NCBI GenBank assembly: GCA_038237435.1
Contig: JBBRYT010000010.1
Span: forward strand, 1 to 64,000
DNA: 64,000 nucleotides
Direction of reading: 5' to 3'
DNA from: JACCTI01 sp038237435
GTDB taxonomy: Bacteria > Verrucomicrobiota > Verrucomicrobiia > Chthoniobacterales > UBA10450
Below are positions 8,731-17,793 of this stretch, piece by piece. Each line of letters starts with the position of its first letter. The first letter of the stretch is position 1. The notes beneath the pieces were generated by a model that saw only the letters and a program-made list of their open reading frames with translations, was not told the origin of the DNA and did no database searches. The translations under genes and the position numbers were made by a program.

Positions 8731-9486
8731 CTAAATTGTCAACAGCGTGACCTCCGGGCGGCAATTGAATCGCCATGGAATATAATAGGTGCCGATGCCG
8801 GGATTGACGTAGAGCGGTCCGCCTTTCGTCTCGTAATAGCCGAGATCATAAGGCCCTACTCCCCACGGCACGACGAGCGGGCCGTAAAAGGGCAATCGCA
8901 CCTGTCCGCCATGCGAATGACCCGACATGATCAAATCGAAGCGCGGTCCCCCTAACGAGTCGGCCATCTTTGGATAGTGCAGCAGCAGCAAACGACGCGA
9001 GGCTTGTGGTGTCTTGAGTGCATGAATACCGACCATCGCCATGCCGACAATCTCGAGATCATGCTTATCGATCACGACACCGCGATCGACTAGCCATCCG
9101 CCGCCGGTAGCCGCGAATGCTTCCTGATAATTCGCGAAGTTCGCGCCGCACCAATAATCATGATTCCCCGGCGATCCGAAGACCGGTGCTTTTATTTGCC
9201 TAACGAATGCTAGCGCATCCGGCGCGAAGCTTTTGTTCTCAACCAGATCGCCCGTGAAACAAACGAACTCGGCCGCGAGATCGTTGATCGTGCGAACGAG
9301 ATGCTTCGCGTAGGCCGCGTTGCCTTTGTAATGAAAATCGGTGAAGTGAACAAAGCGGATCTTCCCGTTCCGATTCAATGGAAGATGCCGGACGCGCAAA
9401 TCGGTCGGCTCGATGCAGACATCAGCGCCGAGCGCCGCCGGCATGGCGAGTAGGCCGAGGCCGAGAAATTTTCTGCGCGTCATCAT
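8731..9486 (-). CDS. Tat-exported metallophosphoesterase (YkuE/YaeI-like)
   Basis: A 251-residue calcineurin-type phosphoesterase. The start TRRKFLGLGLLAMPAALGA is a twin-arginine signal. The metal-binding motifs follow in order: DFHYK (D-x-H), GDLVE, GNHDYW and GHSHGGQ. This arrangement matches the YkuE/YaeI branch, members of which cleave UDP-diacylglucosamine-type or other phosphodiesters; the substrate here is not determined. The protein probably acts outside the cytoplasmic membrane. Motif copies lie inside the gene at 8951 and 9198. Confidence 0.88.
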   Translation of the reverse strand: MMTRRKFLGLGLLAMPAALGADVCIEPTDLRVRHLPLNRNGKIRFVHFTDFHYKGNAAYAKHLVRTINDLAAEFVCFTGDLVENKSFAPDALAFVRQIKAPVFGSPGNHDYWCGANFANYQEAFAATGGGWLVDRGVVIDKHDLEIVGMAMVGIHALKTPQASRRLLLLHYPKMADSLGGPRFDLIMSGHSHGGQVRLPFYGPLVVPWGVGPYDLGYYETKGGPLYVNPGIGTYYIPWRFNCRPEVTLLTI

Positions 9487-9535
9487 CCTGCTGTTGATTA
9501 GACCAGGAAGAGCACGATGCGTTCTCGGAAAAGAG

Positions 9536-10561
9536 CTAGTTTGGCCAAATAAGCAGGCGCATCAGATGATCGCCGTTCTCGCTGAAAATTGCCTTGCTCC
9601 CGCTGCCGTTGATGACGCCGCGGGTGAGTCCGGAATAGCTGCCGCTTCCTTTCCTCACGTAGGACAAAGTAGGAGCCGACACGGATGAGGAGGCTGACTC
9701 AATCTTCAGCGGAACACCGGCGCGATTGAATGAAACTTCCCACGACGCCGCGGATTTATCGGCGCCGTGCAGCAACCACGGATAGCGTTGGAGCAGCTCA
9801 AAGTTGCGCGTCTTCGGCAGCGTTACTTTGTAAAACACCTCTTCGTGCGCGAGAAATTCCGGAATGGTCAGCGACGGATTTTCGCGCAGTGCGAGATAAA
9901 GCCGCGCGCTGTCGATGCCCATGAGGTTGATCCCGTTGTAAATCCCGTGATGATTCGGATCGTTCTTAACGAAGAACTCGTACCACGATTCGAAACGGCG
10001 GCTGAGCATCAGATTCAATTCGAGATGCACATGCGCACGTTCCTTGTCCAAACCTTCGCCGGTGTAACCCATGATGCCGAGCACGTCGCCGCGATTAACC
10101 TTCGTGCCCGGCCTAACGAGCGGTGAACTAAGATGGCCGTAAAGGCTGTAGTAACTGGCGCCATCCCAGCGATGTTCGACGACGATGTAGCGTCCGTAGT
10201 TTGAATAACCGGCGACGGTATTGACGTAGACGATAGTGCCATCGGCAATCGCGCGGACTTCGTCGAGGGGTTCGCCATTCGCGTCGCGATGCATCGGGCG
10301 AATGTCGATGCCTTCGTGGAAGCGCGTGTAAATCAGACCATTCGGCGTCTCGACCGGGTCGCGCACAAAACCGTATTGGCCGCCTTCCCATGGAGTGGAT
10401 TTCTCACCTTTGAAATCGCGCGTGACGTATTGATAAAAATCCGAGCCGCCGCCGCGGAAGATCGCGTCGTTATCCGTGGGGAGGCCGAGATTCAAGCGAT
10501 CTTCTGCTCTACTACTCGTTAGGCCAATGAGTAGGAGAAGGACAAAGACACGCCGCTTCAC
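9536..10561 (-). CDS. M23 family metallopeptidase
   Basis: A 341-residue exported zinc peptidase of the LytM/M23 type, expected to cut peptidoglycan cross-bridges. The N-terminal signal peptide is VKRRVFVLLLLIGLTSSRA. The catalytic domain spans about residues 60-195, with HEGIDIRP (H-x3-D) and HVHLEL (H-x-H) as zinc ligands. The long C-terminal domain (about 200-341) is unassigned. GTG 10561 is chosen: it overlaps the stop of the upstream gene (GTGA) and begins the signal peptide. Motif copies occur at 10111 and 10515. Confidence 0.87.
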   Translation of the reverse strand: MKRRVFVLLLLIGLTSSRAEDRLNLGLPTDNDAIFRGGGSDFYQYVTRDFKGEKSTPWEGGQYGFVRDPVETPNGLIYTRFHEGIDIRPMHRDANGEPLDEVRAIADGTIVYVNTVAGYSNYGRYIVVEHRWDGASYYSLYGHLSSPLVRPGTKVNRGDVLGIMGYTGEGLDKERAHVHLELNLMLSRRFESWYEFFVKNDPNHHGIYNGINLMGIDSARLYLALRENPSLTIPEFLAHEEVFYKVTLPKTRNFELLQRYPWLLHGADKSAASWEVSFNRAGVPLKIESASSSVSAPTLSYVRKGSGSYSGLTRGVINGSGSKAIFSENGDHLMRLLIWPN

Positions 10562-11031
10562 TTCTTCGGTCGCCCGAGCACGCGCCAATCTTTTCCCATG
10601 AGCGCGAGATCATTCTGGGTGAGACCGGACGCGAGATAGAGCTGGCCGTCGGTGATACGACGATCGATTTGCATTTCGGAAACCGGGCGGCGATTCACGA
10701 AAACGTAAACATAAGCGCCGCGCCGCTCCACGCTCAGGGTATCTAGTACCAGCCTTCCATGGTCGTTGAGCTTGAGCAAAACTCCGTAGCTACCGTTCGC
10801 ACCCTGATAGGGATAGAATGCGGCGACATCCTGTTCCGAAATGCGCGGCACTTTTTCCATGACAATTTTTTTACCGGTCACGGCCGAACGCATGGTCGTA
10901 GCGAAAACTTCGCTATCATTCGCGTTGCCCTCCACATGAACGCGCAACGTGCAATGCGCCCGGCCAGCCTGGGCGTGGGAAATTGTCGCGAGAAGAAAGC
11001 CGAAAAAAATGCAGGTCGCACGCCTCGACAT
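10558..11031 (-). CDS. Small secreted protein of unknown function
   Basis: A 157-residue protein with a signal peptide (MSRRATCIFFGFLLATISHAQA) followed by a compact domain with alternating beta-strand character (RAHCTLRVHVEGN, SYGVLLKLNDHGRLVLDTL, AYVYVFVNRRPV). I do not recognise the family. It is translationally coupled to the downstream M23 peptidase (GTGA overlap), which suggests an envelope role. It is divergent from the gene at 11086. Confidence 0.65.
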   Translation of the reverse strand: MSRRATCIFFGFLLATISHAQAGRAHCTLRVHVEGNANDSEVFATTMRSAVTGKKIVMEKVPRISEQDVAAFYPYQGANGSYGVLLKLNDHGRLVLDTLSVERRGAYVYVFVNRRPVSEMQIDRRITDGQLYLASGLTQNDLALMGKDWRVLGRPKK

Positions 11032-11085
11032 GGGCGATTGATAAAGGGTTTGACACGATTTGCAACCGCAGCTGAATACCGGCTC

Positions 11086-11619
11086 ATGAAACGGCCCCTG
11101 GTGGCATTGATGCTAGTCCTGGCGGCGCAGATGAGCGCGCTCGCTCAGGACGAGCAGGCTCCGCCGCGCCCGGAAAAACGCAGCATTTTCAGCCGTATCC
11201 TCCATCCGTTCCGGTCTAACGAGCAGTTGTCGGAATACAAGGATGCGCATTTGAATGGGCTGACTCTCTCCGTGGAGGTCTCGCCGCAGCCAGTCAAACT
11301 TTCCGAAGTACGGCAGATGGATGTGCGCGTGACGTTAACCAATCGGGGTCGCCGTCCCGTGCCGCTCGAGTTTCCCGATTCGCAACGTTTCGAGATTCGT
11401 TTACGCACTTCCGCCGGCGGAGTTCTGACGACGTGGTCGGAGAATCATGCCTTCGCCGACACTCCCGGCAGCGTCATGATTAATCCGCAGGAACACATCG
11501 AGTATGCCGAAACGATTGCCACGCGCGAGCTTTCGCCGAACCGGGTTTTCACCGTGGAAGCTTTCTTCCCGAAATATCCGGAGCTGCGCGTGCAGCAAAA
11601 ATTCATGACCGCGCCGTGA
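11086..11619 (+). CDS. Exported protein with BsuPI-like beta-sandwich domain
   Basis: A 177-residue exported protein. The signal peptide MKRPLVALMLVLAAQMSALA precedes a domain (about residues 60-175) with the pattern of intracellular proteinase inhibitor (BsuPI) or other immunoglobulin-like folds: VRVTLTNRGRRPVPLEFPDS, FEIRLRTSAG, and a final VFTVEAFFPKYPEL strand. Whether it inhibits a protease is not known. ATG 11086 starts the signal peptide; the frame is open upstream but would overlap the divergent gene. An exact motif copy follows the stop at 11620. Confidence 0.62.
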   Translation: MKRPLVALMLVLAAQMSALAQDEQAPPRPEKRSIFSRILHPFRSNEQLSEYKDAHLNGLTLSVEVSPQPVKLSEVRQMDVRVTLTNRGRRPVPLEFPDSQRFEIRLRTSAGGVLTTWSENHAFADTPGSVMINPQEHIEYAETIATRELSPNRVFTVEAFFPKYPELRVQQKFMTAP

Positions 11620-11632
11620 CTCGTTAGGCGCG

Positions 11633-12412
11633 ATGCTTTTTTCTGATTATCATACCCATCCTCAGGGACATCGCGTGCGGTCGTATACGCCGGAGCTGCT
11701 CCAGCCGTGGATCGAGAGCGCGAAGGCGAAAGGATTAACCGACATCGCATTGACCGATCACGATCGGTATCACGAAGGAATCGACTTTGATGTAATCGAG
11801 CAAGTGCGCGCGGCGAATCCAGAGATGAAAATTCGTGTCGGCATTGAACTTGATAATGATCCGGTGCATTCCGCGGCTGGTCGGGACTGGGTGGAGAAAC
11901 ATTGGGGGAAGCTCGATTTCGTTTTGGGCTCTGTGCATTTTCTCGATCGGCCGAACGAGATGTTCGACAACGTTCCAGCCGGCGCGGAGCAGTTTTCCGG
12001 TCGCGATGTCGATGCGGTCTATGCCGATTATTTTCGGCGCGTGCAACAGATTGCGGCGAGCGGTTTGATCGATTGCCTGGCGCATGTGGATCTGATTAAA
12101 ATCCATGGACACCGGCCTCACGCAGATGTGAAGACGTTAGCCAGCGAGACGCTCGATTTCATCAAGACGCGCGGACTAGCCCTCGAGCTATCGACCGCCG
12201 GCTGGCGCAAACCAGTGAATGAGCTTTATCCGTCGGATGATTTGATTGGCCTCGCGATCGAGAAGAACATTCCCTTCACGACCGCCTCGGACGCGCATTC
12301 GCATGCGCAGTTAGGCGAAAATTACGAGCGGTTGGCGGAAAAGATGATTCAGTTTGGGATCAAAGAAGTATGCGTTTACGAGAATCATCGCCCGCAGTTG
12401 CGCCCCGCGTGA
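11633..12412 (+). CDS. PHP-domain phosphatase (HisK-type histidinol-phosphatase-like)
   Basis: A 259-residue PHP metalloenzyme. Metal ligands are visible as DYHTH at the N-terminus, TDHD near residue 42, the GIELD region, SVHF near 100, CLAHVDL near 145 and SDAHSH near 220. The full-length match is to the histidinol-phosphatase HisK family, which makes histidinol from histidinol phosphate. No other his genes are adjacent, so a different phosphoester substrate is possible. The start ATG 11633 is 4 bases after an exact CTCGTTAGGC motif. Confidence 0.8.
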   Translation: MLFSDYHTHPQGHRVRSYTPELLQPWIESAKAKGLTDIALTDHDRYHEGIDFDVIEQVRAANPEMKIRVGIELDNDPVHSAAGRDWVEKHWGKLDFVLGSVHFLDRPNEMFDNVPAGAEQFSGRDVDAVYADYFRRVQQIAASGLIDCLAHVDLIKIHGHRPHADVKTLASETLDFIKTRGLALELSTAGWRKPVNELYPSDDLIGLAIEKNIPFTTASDAHSHAQLGENYERLAEKMIQFGIKEVCVYENHRPQLRPA

Positions 12413-12436
12413 CAAGCCGGGGACAAATGAGGCACA

Positions 12437-13234
12437 ATGCCTAACCAAACGATGAAGGTTGTGATTTTGTGTGGCGGGAAAGGGACTCGACTGCGCGAGG
12501 AAACGGAATTTCGCCCCAAACCGATGCTGCCGATCGGCGATCGTCCGATCTTATGGCACATCATGAAGACGTATTCGCACTACGGCTTCAACGAATTCAT
12601 TCTCTGCCTCGGCTACAAAGGGGAAATGATTAAGGAATATTTCCGGAATTATCTCTGGAACATTTGCGACACGACACTTTCTCTCGGCGTCGATCCGTCG
12701 GTGAAATTTCACACCCGCCATGACGAAGAGGATTGGCAGGTGACGCTGGCCGACACCGGCGCAGAGGCGCTAACTGGCGAACGAATTTTCCGCATCCGAG
12801 AGTATCTGGGAACGGACGAAGATTTTCTTCTCACCTACGGCGACGGAGTGGGGAACATCGACATTCCCGCTTCGATCGAAGCGCATCACAGCTCTGGAAA
12901 AATCTGCACCATTACCGCAGTGCATCCCCCGGGAAGATTCGGCGAGTTGTCGATGGATCAAGATTCAGCCATCTCCGGCTTTAACGAGAAACCGCAAACC
13001 GAGACTGGTTATATCAATGGCGGTTACATGGTTTGCAGCACGAGTATCTTCAAGTATCTCGAAAAGGATCCGGCGGTCATGCTGGAGCAACAACCGCTGC
13101 GTCTGATTGCGGCTGAAGGGAAAATGGGCGCCTACAAGCACCGCGGTTTCTGGCAGCCGATGGATACTTTTCAGGAGTTCACTCTTCTGAACGATCTCTG
13201 GCGCGAGAACCGTGCGCCGTGGAAGGTCTGGTAG
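12437..13234 (+). CDS. rfbF: Glucose-1-phosphate cytidylyltransferase
   Basis: A 265-residue nucleotidyltransferase that makes CDP-glucose from glucose 1-phosphate and CTP. Signature motifs are LCGGKGTRLREET near the N-terminus, the RPKPMLPIGDRPILWHIM segment, and LTYGDGVGNID near residue 135. The family is normally about 257 residues, so initiation at a second ATG (12452) is also possible. It is the first gene of rfbF-rfbG-rfbH and commits hexose to 3,6-dideoxyhexose synthesis. Confidence 0.95.
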   Translation: MPNQTMKVVILCGGKGTRLREETEFRPKPMLPIGDRPILWHIMKTYSHYGFNEFILCLGYKGEMIKEYFRNYLWNICDTTLSLGVDPSVKFHTRHDEEDWQVTLADTGAEALTGERIFRIREYLGTDEDFLLTYGDGVGNIDIPASIEAHHSSGKICTITAVHPPGRFGELSMDQDSAISGFNEKPQTETGYINGGYMVCSTSIFKYLEKDPAVMLEQQPLRLIAAEGKMGAYKHRGFWQPMDTFQEFTLLNDLWRENRAPWKVW

Positions 13235-13238
13235 GTTA

Positions 13239-14327
13239 ATGTTGGGCGGCGCATTTCGAGATCGAGCGGTGTGGCTTTCCGGTCACACCGGGTTCAAAGG
13301 CGCCTGGCTCGCGACCTGGCTGCTCGAACTGGGCGCGCGGGTGTATGGCTATGCGCTCGAGCCGCCGACCAGGCCGAGTTTGTTCGAGCAACTTGGCCTA
13401 ACGAGTCGTTTGACCAAACACGAAATCGCCGATGTGCGCGATGCCGCGGCGGTCGAGAAATCAATTCGCGCCGTACAGCCTGATTTCGTTTTCCACCTCG
13501 CGGCCCAACCAATCGTTAGGCTGTCCTATCAGGACCCGCGAGAAACCTATGCCACTAACGTCATGGGAACGGTGCACGTTTTGGAAGCGTTGCGAAGAAT
13601 CGGCCGACCGTGCCACGCCATTTTTGTCACCACCGACAAGGTCTACGAAAATCGAGAGACGAATCACGCTTACGCCGAAGACGATCCGCTCGGTGGCCAC
13701 GATCCATATAGCTCGAGCAAAGCGGCGGCGGAAATCGCGATCGCGGCCTATCGGCGCTCCTTCTTTTCGCCTAACGAGTCATTCATTTCTATCGCCAGTG
13801 CGCGTGCCGGCAATGTGATCGGCGGCGGTGATTGGGCTGTCGACCGCATTGTGCCCGATAGCATTCGCGCCCTGCAGAAAGGCGAAGCGATCGCGGTGCG
13901 CAACAAAACATCGACGCGTCCGTGGCAGCATGTGCTTGAGCCGCTCGGCGGCTATCTAACTCTTGCGGCAGCCCAGGCGGGAAAAAACGGGGCGTTGCGT
14001 TCCGCTTTTAATTTCGGTCCCGGTCCGGATTCAAATCGTACCGTCGAAGAAGTGGTGCGCGAAACTCTTTTGCACTGGCCGGGAAAATGGGAGGACAAAT
14101 CGCAAACGAACGCCCCGCATGAAGCGGGACGCTTGAACCTGGCGATCGATAAGGCACTGCGCCTGCTTGAGTGGTCGCCTGTCTGGGATTTTCGCGAGAC
14201 AATTGCTGAGACTATCGAATGGTATCGCGGTGCGGAGAAGGCCGATGCTGCCGAAGTGAATCGATTGACTCTCGCACAGATCAAGAAATACGAGACCGAT
14301 TGGAATGACAGATCCAAAGGAAATTAA
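13239..14327 (+). CDS. rfbG: CDP-glucose 4,6-dehydratase
   Basis: A 362-residue extended SDR enzyme that converts CDP-glucose to CDP-4-keto-6-deoxyglucose. The NAD-binding GHTGFKG loop is near residue 15, HLAAQPIVR near 80, and the catalytic YSSSK near 150. ATG 13239 lies 4 bases after the rfbF stop. It overlaps the start of rfbH by 23 bases, typical of a tight operon. Two exact GCCTAACGAG motifs lie inside (13396 and 13769), read as Leu-Thr-Ser and Pro-Asn-Glu-Ser. A partial copy is at 13512. Confidence 0.95.
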   Translation: MLGGAFRDRAVWLSGHTGFKGAWLATWLLELGARVYGYALEPPTRPSLFEQLGLTSRLTKHEIADVRDAAAVEKSIRAVQPDFVFHLAAQPIVRLSYQDPRETYATNVMGTVHVLEALRRIGRPCHAIFVTTDKVYENRETNHAYAEDDPLGGHDPYSSSKAAAEIAIAAYRRSFFSPNESFISIASARAGNVIGGGDWAVDRIVPDSIRALQKGEAIAVRNKTSTRPWQHVLEPLGGYLTLAAAQAGKNGALRSAFNFGPGPDSNRTVEEVVRETLLHWPGKWEDKSQTNAPHEAGRLNLAIDKALRLLEWSPVWDFRETIAETIEWYRGAEKADAAEVNRLTLAQIKKYETDWNDRSKGN

Positions 14328-15723
14328 GGCTGAGATCCTGCGATTGACGCGGGAGTATTCTTGTCGCGTGCATGGCGGGCAACTACCCAGCTTTGTGGAA
14401 GGCAAGCGGCCCAAGTTTGTTCCGGGCGAAACAGTCGTGCCCTATGCTGGTCGCGCCTTCAACGAAGACGAGGTGGAGGCCGCAGTCTCAAGCACTCTTG
14501 ATTTCTGGCTTACGCTCGGGGTGGAAGGAGAAGCTTTCGAGGATGAGCTCAAGAACTTGTTAGGTATCAAGAAGTCGATCCTGGTTAATTCCGGATCGTC
14601 TGCCAACCTGCTGGCCTTTTCCTGCTTAACGAGTCCTAAGCTGGGCGAGCGTCGCATTCGTCCAGGCGACGAAGTCATTACCTGCTGTGCCGGTTTTCCA
14701 ACAACCGTCGCGCCCATTCTACAAAACGGCGCCGTCCCGGTGTTTCTCGATAATAATCCCCTGACACTGAATGCAAACCTCGATCGACTCGAAGAAGCGC
14801 ATGTGCCGGGTAAGACAAAAGCCGTGATGATGGCACACACCCTCGGTAATCCGTTCGATCTCGAGCGCATCACCAGCTTTTGTCGCGAGCACAAGCTCTG
14901 GCTCATCGAGGATAACTGCGACGCGCTGGGTTCGACCTATAACGGGAGGTTTACCGGAACCTTTGGAGACTTATCTACTCAATCCTTCTATCCACCCCAT
15001 CACCTTACCCTGGGCGAAGGCGGCGCGGTTAATATCGTGCGCGAAATGCGATTGAAGGTGCTTGTGGAAAGTTTTCGAGATTGGGGCCGTGATTGCTGGT
15101 GCGCCAGCGGAAAGGATAACACTTGCGGCAAACGCTTCGGTTGGCAGCTGGGCGAGCTACCCGAAGGTTACGACCATAAGTATATCTACTCGCATGTCGG
15201 TTATAACTTAAAGCCGCTCGACATCCAGGCGGCGATCGGGCGACAACAGATCAAGAAGCTTCCACAGTTCGGTGAAGCACGTCGCGCCAACTGGGAACAC
15301 TTACGTCGCGCTCTGGCCGATCTCGAGGAATTCTTCGACTTTCATCTGCCTACACATGCCAAAGCATGGTCGCGCGATGGTTTTATCTGGAACGATGAGA
15401 ACGGACCGACTTGCTCGCCGTCATGGTTTGGTTTCATGCTACTCGTTAGGCCAAGCTCGCCGTTCAGCCGCACGGAATTCGCGCGACATCTCGACGAGCA
15501 TCGCATCGGCAACCGCATGCTCTTCGGCGGAAATCTGCTCCGTCAGCCGGCGTTCGTGCAGCTGCGCAAGGAACGACCGGATGCGTTGCGTATTATCGGC
15601 GACATGAGCGGCGCCGATCGCATCATGCGAGAATCGATCTTCATCGGCGTCTATCCCGGGCTGACCCAAGAGATGCTCGATTACATGGTCGAAACCGTGC
15701 GGACCTTTTGCGCGAAGGTATGA
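14305..15723 (+). CDS. rfbH: CDP-4-keto-6-deoxyglucose 3-dehydrase (E1)
   Basis: A 472-residue pyridoxamine-phosphate, iron-sulfur enzyme that removes the C3 hydroxyl, giving CDP-4-keto-3,6-dideoxyglucose with a reductase partner. It has the aminotransferase-like fold with histidine in place of the PLP lysine in SFYPPHHLTLGEGGAV. The cluster cysteines lie in RDWGRDCWCASGKDNTCGKR. The partner reductase (E3, AscD/DdhD type) is not in the window. The 3' end overlaps the convergent glycosyltransferase by 43 bases. An exact motif copy lies at 15442 and a variant (CTTGTTAGGC) just past the stop. Confidence 0.94.
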   Translation: MTDPKEIKAEILRLTREYSCRVHGGQLPSFVEGKRPKFVPGETVVPYAGRAFNEDEVEAAVSSTLDFWLTLGVEGEAFEDELKNLLGIKKSILVNSGSSANLLAFSCLTSPKLGERRIRPGDEVITCCAGFPTTVAPILQNGAVPVFLDNNPLTLNANLDRLEEAHVPGKTKAVMMAHTLGNPFDLERITSFCREHKLWLIEDNCDALGSTYNGRFTGTFGDLSTQSFYPPHHLTLGEGGAVNIVREMRLKVLVESFRDWGRDCWCASGKDNTCGKRFGWQLGELPEGYDHKYIYSHVGYNLKPLDIQAAIGRQQIKKLPQFGEARRANWEHLRRALADLEEFFDFHLPTHAKAWSRDGFIWNDENGPTCSPSWFGFMLLVRPSSPFSRTEFARHLDEHRIGNRMLFGGNLLRQPAFVQLRKERPDALRIIGDMSGADRIMRESIFIGVYPGLTQEMLDYMVETVRTFCAKV

Positions 15724-16466
15724 CTTGTTAGGCCACTAGAGGAAAGGGAACTTCGTCTTACTTGCCTCTTTGCCCAAAGTCGCAGCAGGAAGATGGCGCT
15801 CCGGCTCGCTTCCAGGAAAGACATCTTGGAATGTCCGTACATCCGCGCCGGCAGAACGATAGGAATTTCCTTAACCGTGCAGCCATAATACGCGAGGTAG
15901 AAGAGGCTTTCGAAGAAGAACGAGTAACTCGTCGAATCCACGCTTTGAAAGATTCCCTGTGGAATGGTGCGTAAGTTGTAGATGCGAAAGGCGCCGCTGG
16001 CATCGTAGGGCATACGCAGGAAAGTCTTGGTCAGGAAATGACCAAACTGCGTGAGGGAGCGACGAAGCAAGTTCCATCCGGGCAAGCTATCGGGTTGTAG
16101 ATAACGCGAGCCAAGTGTGATGTCAGCGCTATCAGCTACTGCGAGCAAGCGCGGAATGTCCGCCGGCGAGTGAGTGAAATCACAATCGAGAGTGATCAGC
16201 CGCTCGTAGCCGGCCTCGTAGGCATAGCTGATACCAGCGAGATGCGCGCTACCGATACCTTGCCCATCGATGCGATGAATAATTTTGGTTCGAGCATCAG
16301 CCTCCGCGATTCTTTCTAGTTCTTCGCTGGTGCCATCCTGCGAATTGTCGTCCAGAAAAAGGATGTCGGCCTCCAGCCCGAGGGCTCGTAATTCGCGGTG
16401 CATTGGGCCGACGTTTTCCGCCTCGTTTAAGGTCGGGACGAAAATCAGAGTGCGCGGCCCGCTCAT
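15681..16466 (-). CDS. Family 2 glycosyltransferase (dolichol-P-mannose-synthase-like)
   Basis: A 261-residue GT-A glycosyltransferase. It shows FVPTLNEAENV at the N-terminus, the LFLDDNSQDGT nucleotide-binding segment near residue 38, the LDCDFTHSP metal-binding triad near 95, and GSRYLQPD. This is the polyprenyl-monosaccharide synthase branch. No C-terminal membrane helices are obvious. The last 14 codons overlap the rfbH 3' end on the opposite strand. It is 2 bases downstream of the methyltransferase, so the two are co-transcribed. Confidence 0.88.
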   Translation of the reverse strand: MSGPRTLIFVPTLNEAENVGPMHRELRALGLEADILFLDDNSQDGTSEELERIAEADARTKIIHRIDGQGIGSAHLAGISYAYEAGYERLITLDCDFTHSPADIPRLLAVADSADITLGSRYLQPDSLPGWNLLRRSLTQFGHFLTKTFLRMPYDASGAFRIYNLRTIPQGIFQSVDSTSYSFFFESLFYLAYYGCTVKEIPIVLPARMYGHSKMSFLEASRSAIFLLRLWAKRQVRRSSLSSSGLTSHTFAQKVRTVSTM

Positions 16467-16468
16467 GT

Positions 16469-17764
16469 TTATTCGCCTACGATTTCGATCTGAGGCAATG
16501 GGAAAATTAGCTTACCGCCGCGAGCGAGAAAGTCTGCCTCGCGCGCGACAATGTTCTCGCGGAAATGCCATGGTAGAACAAGGAAGTAATCCGGTCTCAT
16601 CGCGTGCGCTTCGTTTTCGAAGATAATCGGAATAGAACTACCCGGAGTCTTACAGCCGAATTTATCCGGATTCACTTCCGCAATGAAAGGCAGGAGGTGA
16701 GTGGTTATGCCGCAATGTTGCAGGAGCACATTTCCTTTGGTGGAAGCTCCATAGCCAAGGACTTTGCGCCCTTGTGTTTTGAGGCGATGTAATAAGGCTG
16801 GCAGATCAAACTTATGCTTGAGCACGAACCTGACGAATGGACGATAGCCAGCGGAGCTATCCAAACCCATTTGCGTTTCTTCCTGCAGTAGGGCCGTGAT
16901 CGCCTCGGTAGCCGGCGCGAATTGCGCCTCTTTCTTTGCGGCCGTCACGGCAAAGCTGCCACCGTTCGTTTCGTTGAGCTGGACGTCAATAATCTTGAGA
17001 CCAGCGGCCTTAACCATGCGCTGGATCTGGCTCAGTGCGTAGTATTCCAGATGCTCATGACAGATCGTGTCGTAGGCGTTCGCCTGTAACATGGATGGCA
17101 GATAACTCTGCTCGAAATGCCAGATACCATCGTCCGCTAGCAAGCTGGCAACATCGTCCACAAACTTCTGCGGTTCTTCCAAGTCATAGAACATGGCGAT
17201 GGAAGTTATGATACGTGCTTTGCGTTGCCCGAAGGCTTTACGAAAGGTCGAGGCATCAAAGAAGTCCGTGATCAGCTTGACGCCGGGCTGGTAATACTTG
17301 CGAAACTTTTCCGCTGAAGGATCAAAGCCGACGCGTTCTACATTCTGAGGATAAAAGCCAAGAGTCGTTCCGTCGTTGCTGCCAATGTCGATGACCAGGT
17401 CATTCGGACGAAGAGGAACCGACGCGGTCAACGTCACAACTTTCTGCTGCAAATGCGCTACCATGGAAGCATTCAAGCCGGAGCGATAACCGTAGTGCGC
17501 GCCGTAGAGCTCATCCGCCTCGTAGGAATGCAGCAGTTGAACGAGATTGCATTCGAGGCATCGGGTGAGAGTTAGCGGTCCTTTCGCTACCGGTCCGTCG
17601 GTTGCGGGCGGAAAGACGCCAGTCAACGCCTGACTGCCCAGGCTGAGGATATTTTCCAAGCCGATCGATTTACAGACGCGGCAGCGCGCGATCTGATGGA
17701 GATGTGGCTCCTTGCCCGGGTGTAAAGCGGGTAAACCGGTGATCGACGGGTTGGTGGTGATCAT
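16469..17764 (-). CDS. C-methyltransferase-type SAM enzyme (Methyltransf_13/11/14 architecture)
   Basis: A 431-residue protein with the three-part layout of NDP-sugar C-methyltransferases such as TylC3. An N-terminal zinc site has cysteines in CRVCKS and CLEC (about residues 28-72). The SAM domain has LVIDIGSNDGTTLGFY near 125. A C-terminal Rossmann-like domain contains VLGYGASTKGN near 340. Given the neighbouring CDP-dideoxyhexose genes, its substrate is probably a nucleotide-linked keto-deoxysugar, which is inference. The protein at 21546 shares the same architecture. Confidence 0.85.
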   Translation of the reverse strand: MITTNPSITGLPALHPGKEPHLHQIARCRVCKSIGLENILSLGSQALTGVFPPATDGPVAKGPLTLTRCLECNLVQLLHSYEADELYGAHYGYRSGLNASMVAHLQQKVVTLTASVPLRPNDLVIDIGSNDGTTLGFYPQNVERVGFDPSAEKFRKYYQPGVKLITDFFDASTFRKAFGQRKARIITSIAMFYDLEEPQKFVDDVASLLADDGIWHFEQSYLPSMLQANAYDTICHEHLEYYALSQIQRMVKAAGLKIIDVQLNETNGGSFAVTAAKKEAQFAPATEAITALLQEETQMGLDSSAGYRPFVRFVLKHKFDLPALLHRLKTQGRKVLGYGASTKGNVLLQHCGITTHLLPFIAEVNPDKFGCKTPGSSIPIIFENEAHAMRPDYFLVLPWHFRENIVAREADFLARGGKLIFPLPQIEIVGE

Positions 17765-17793
17765 CGTCCACCACCGAGGGAGCAGAAGGCGTG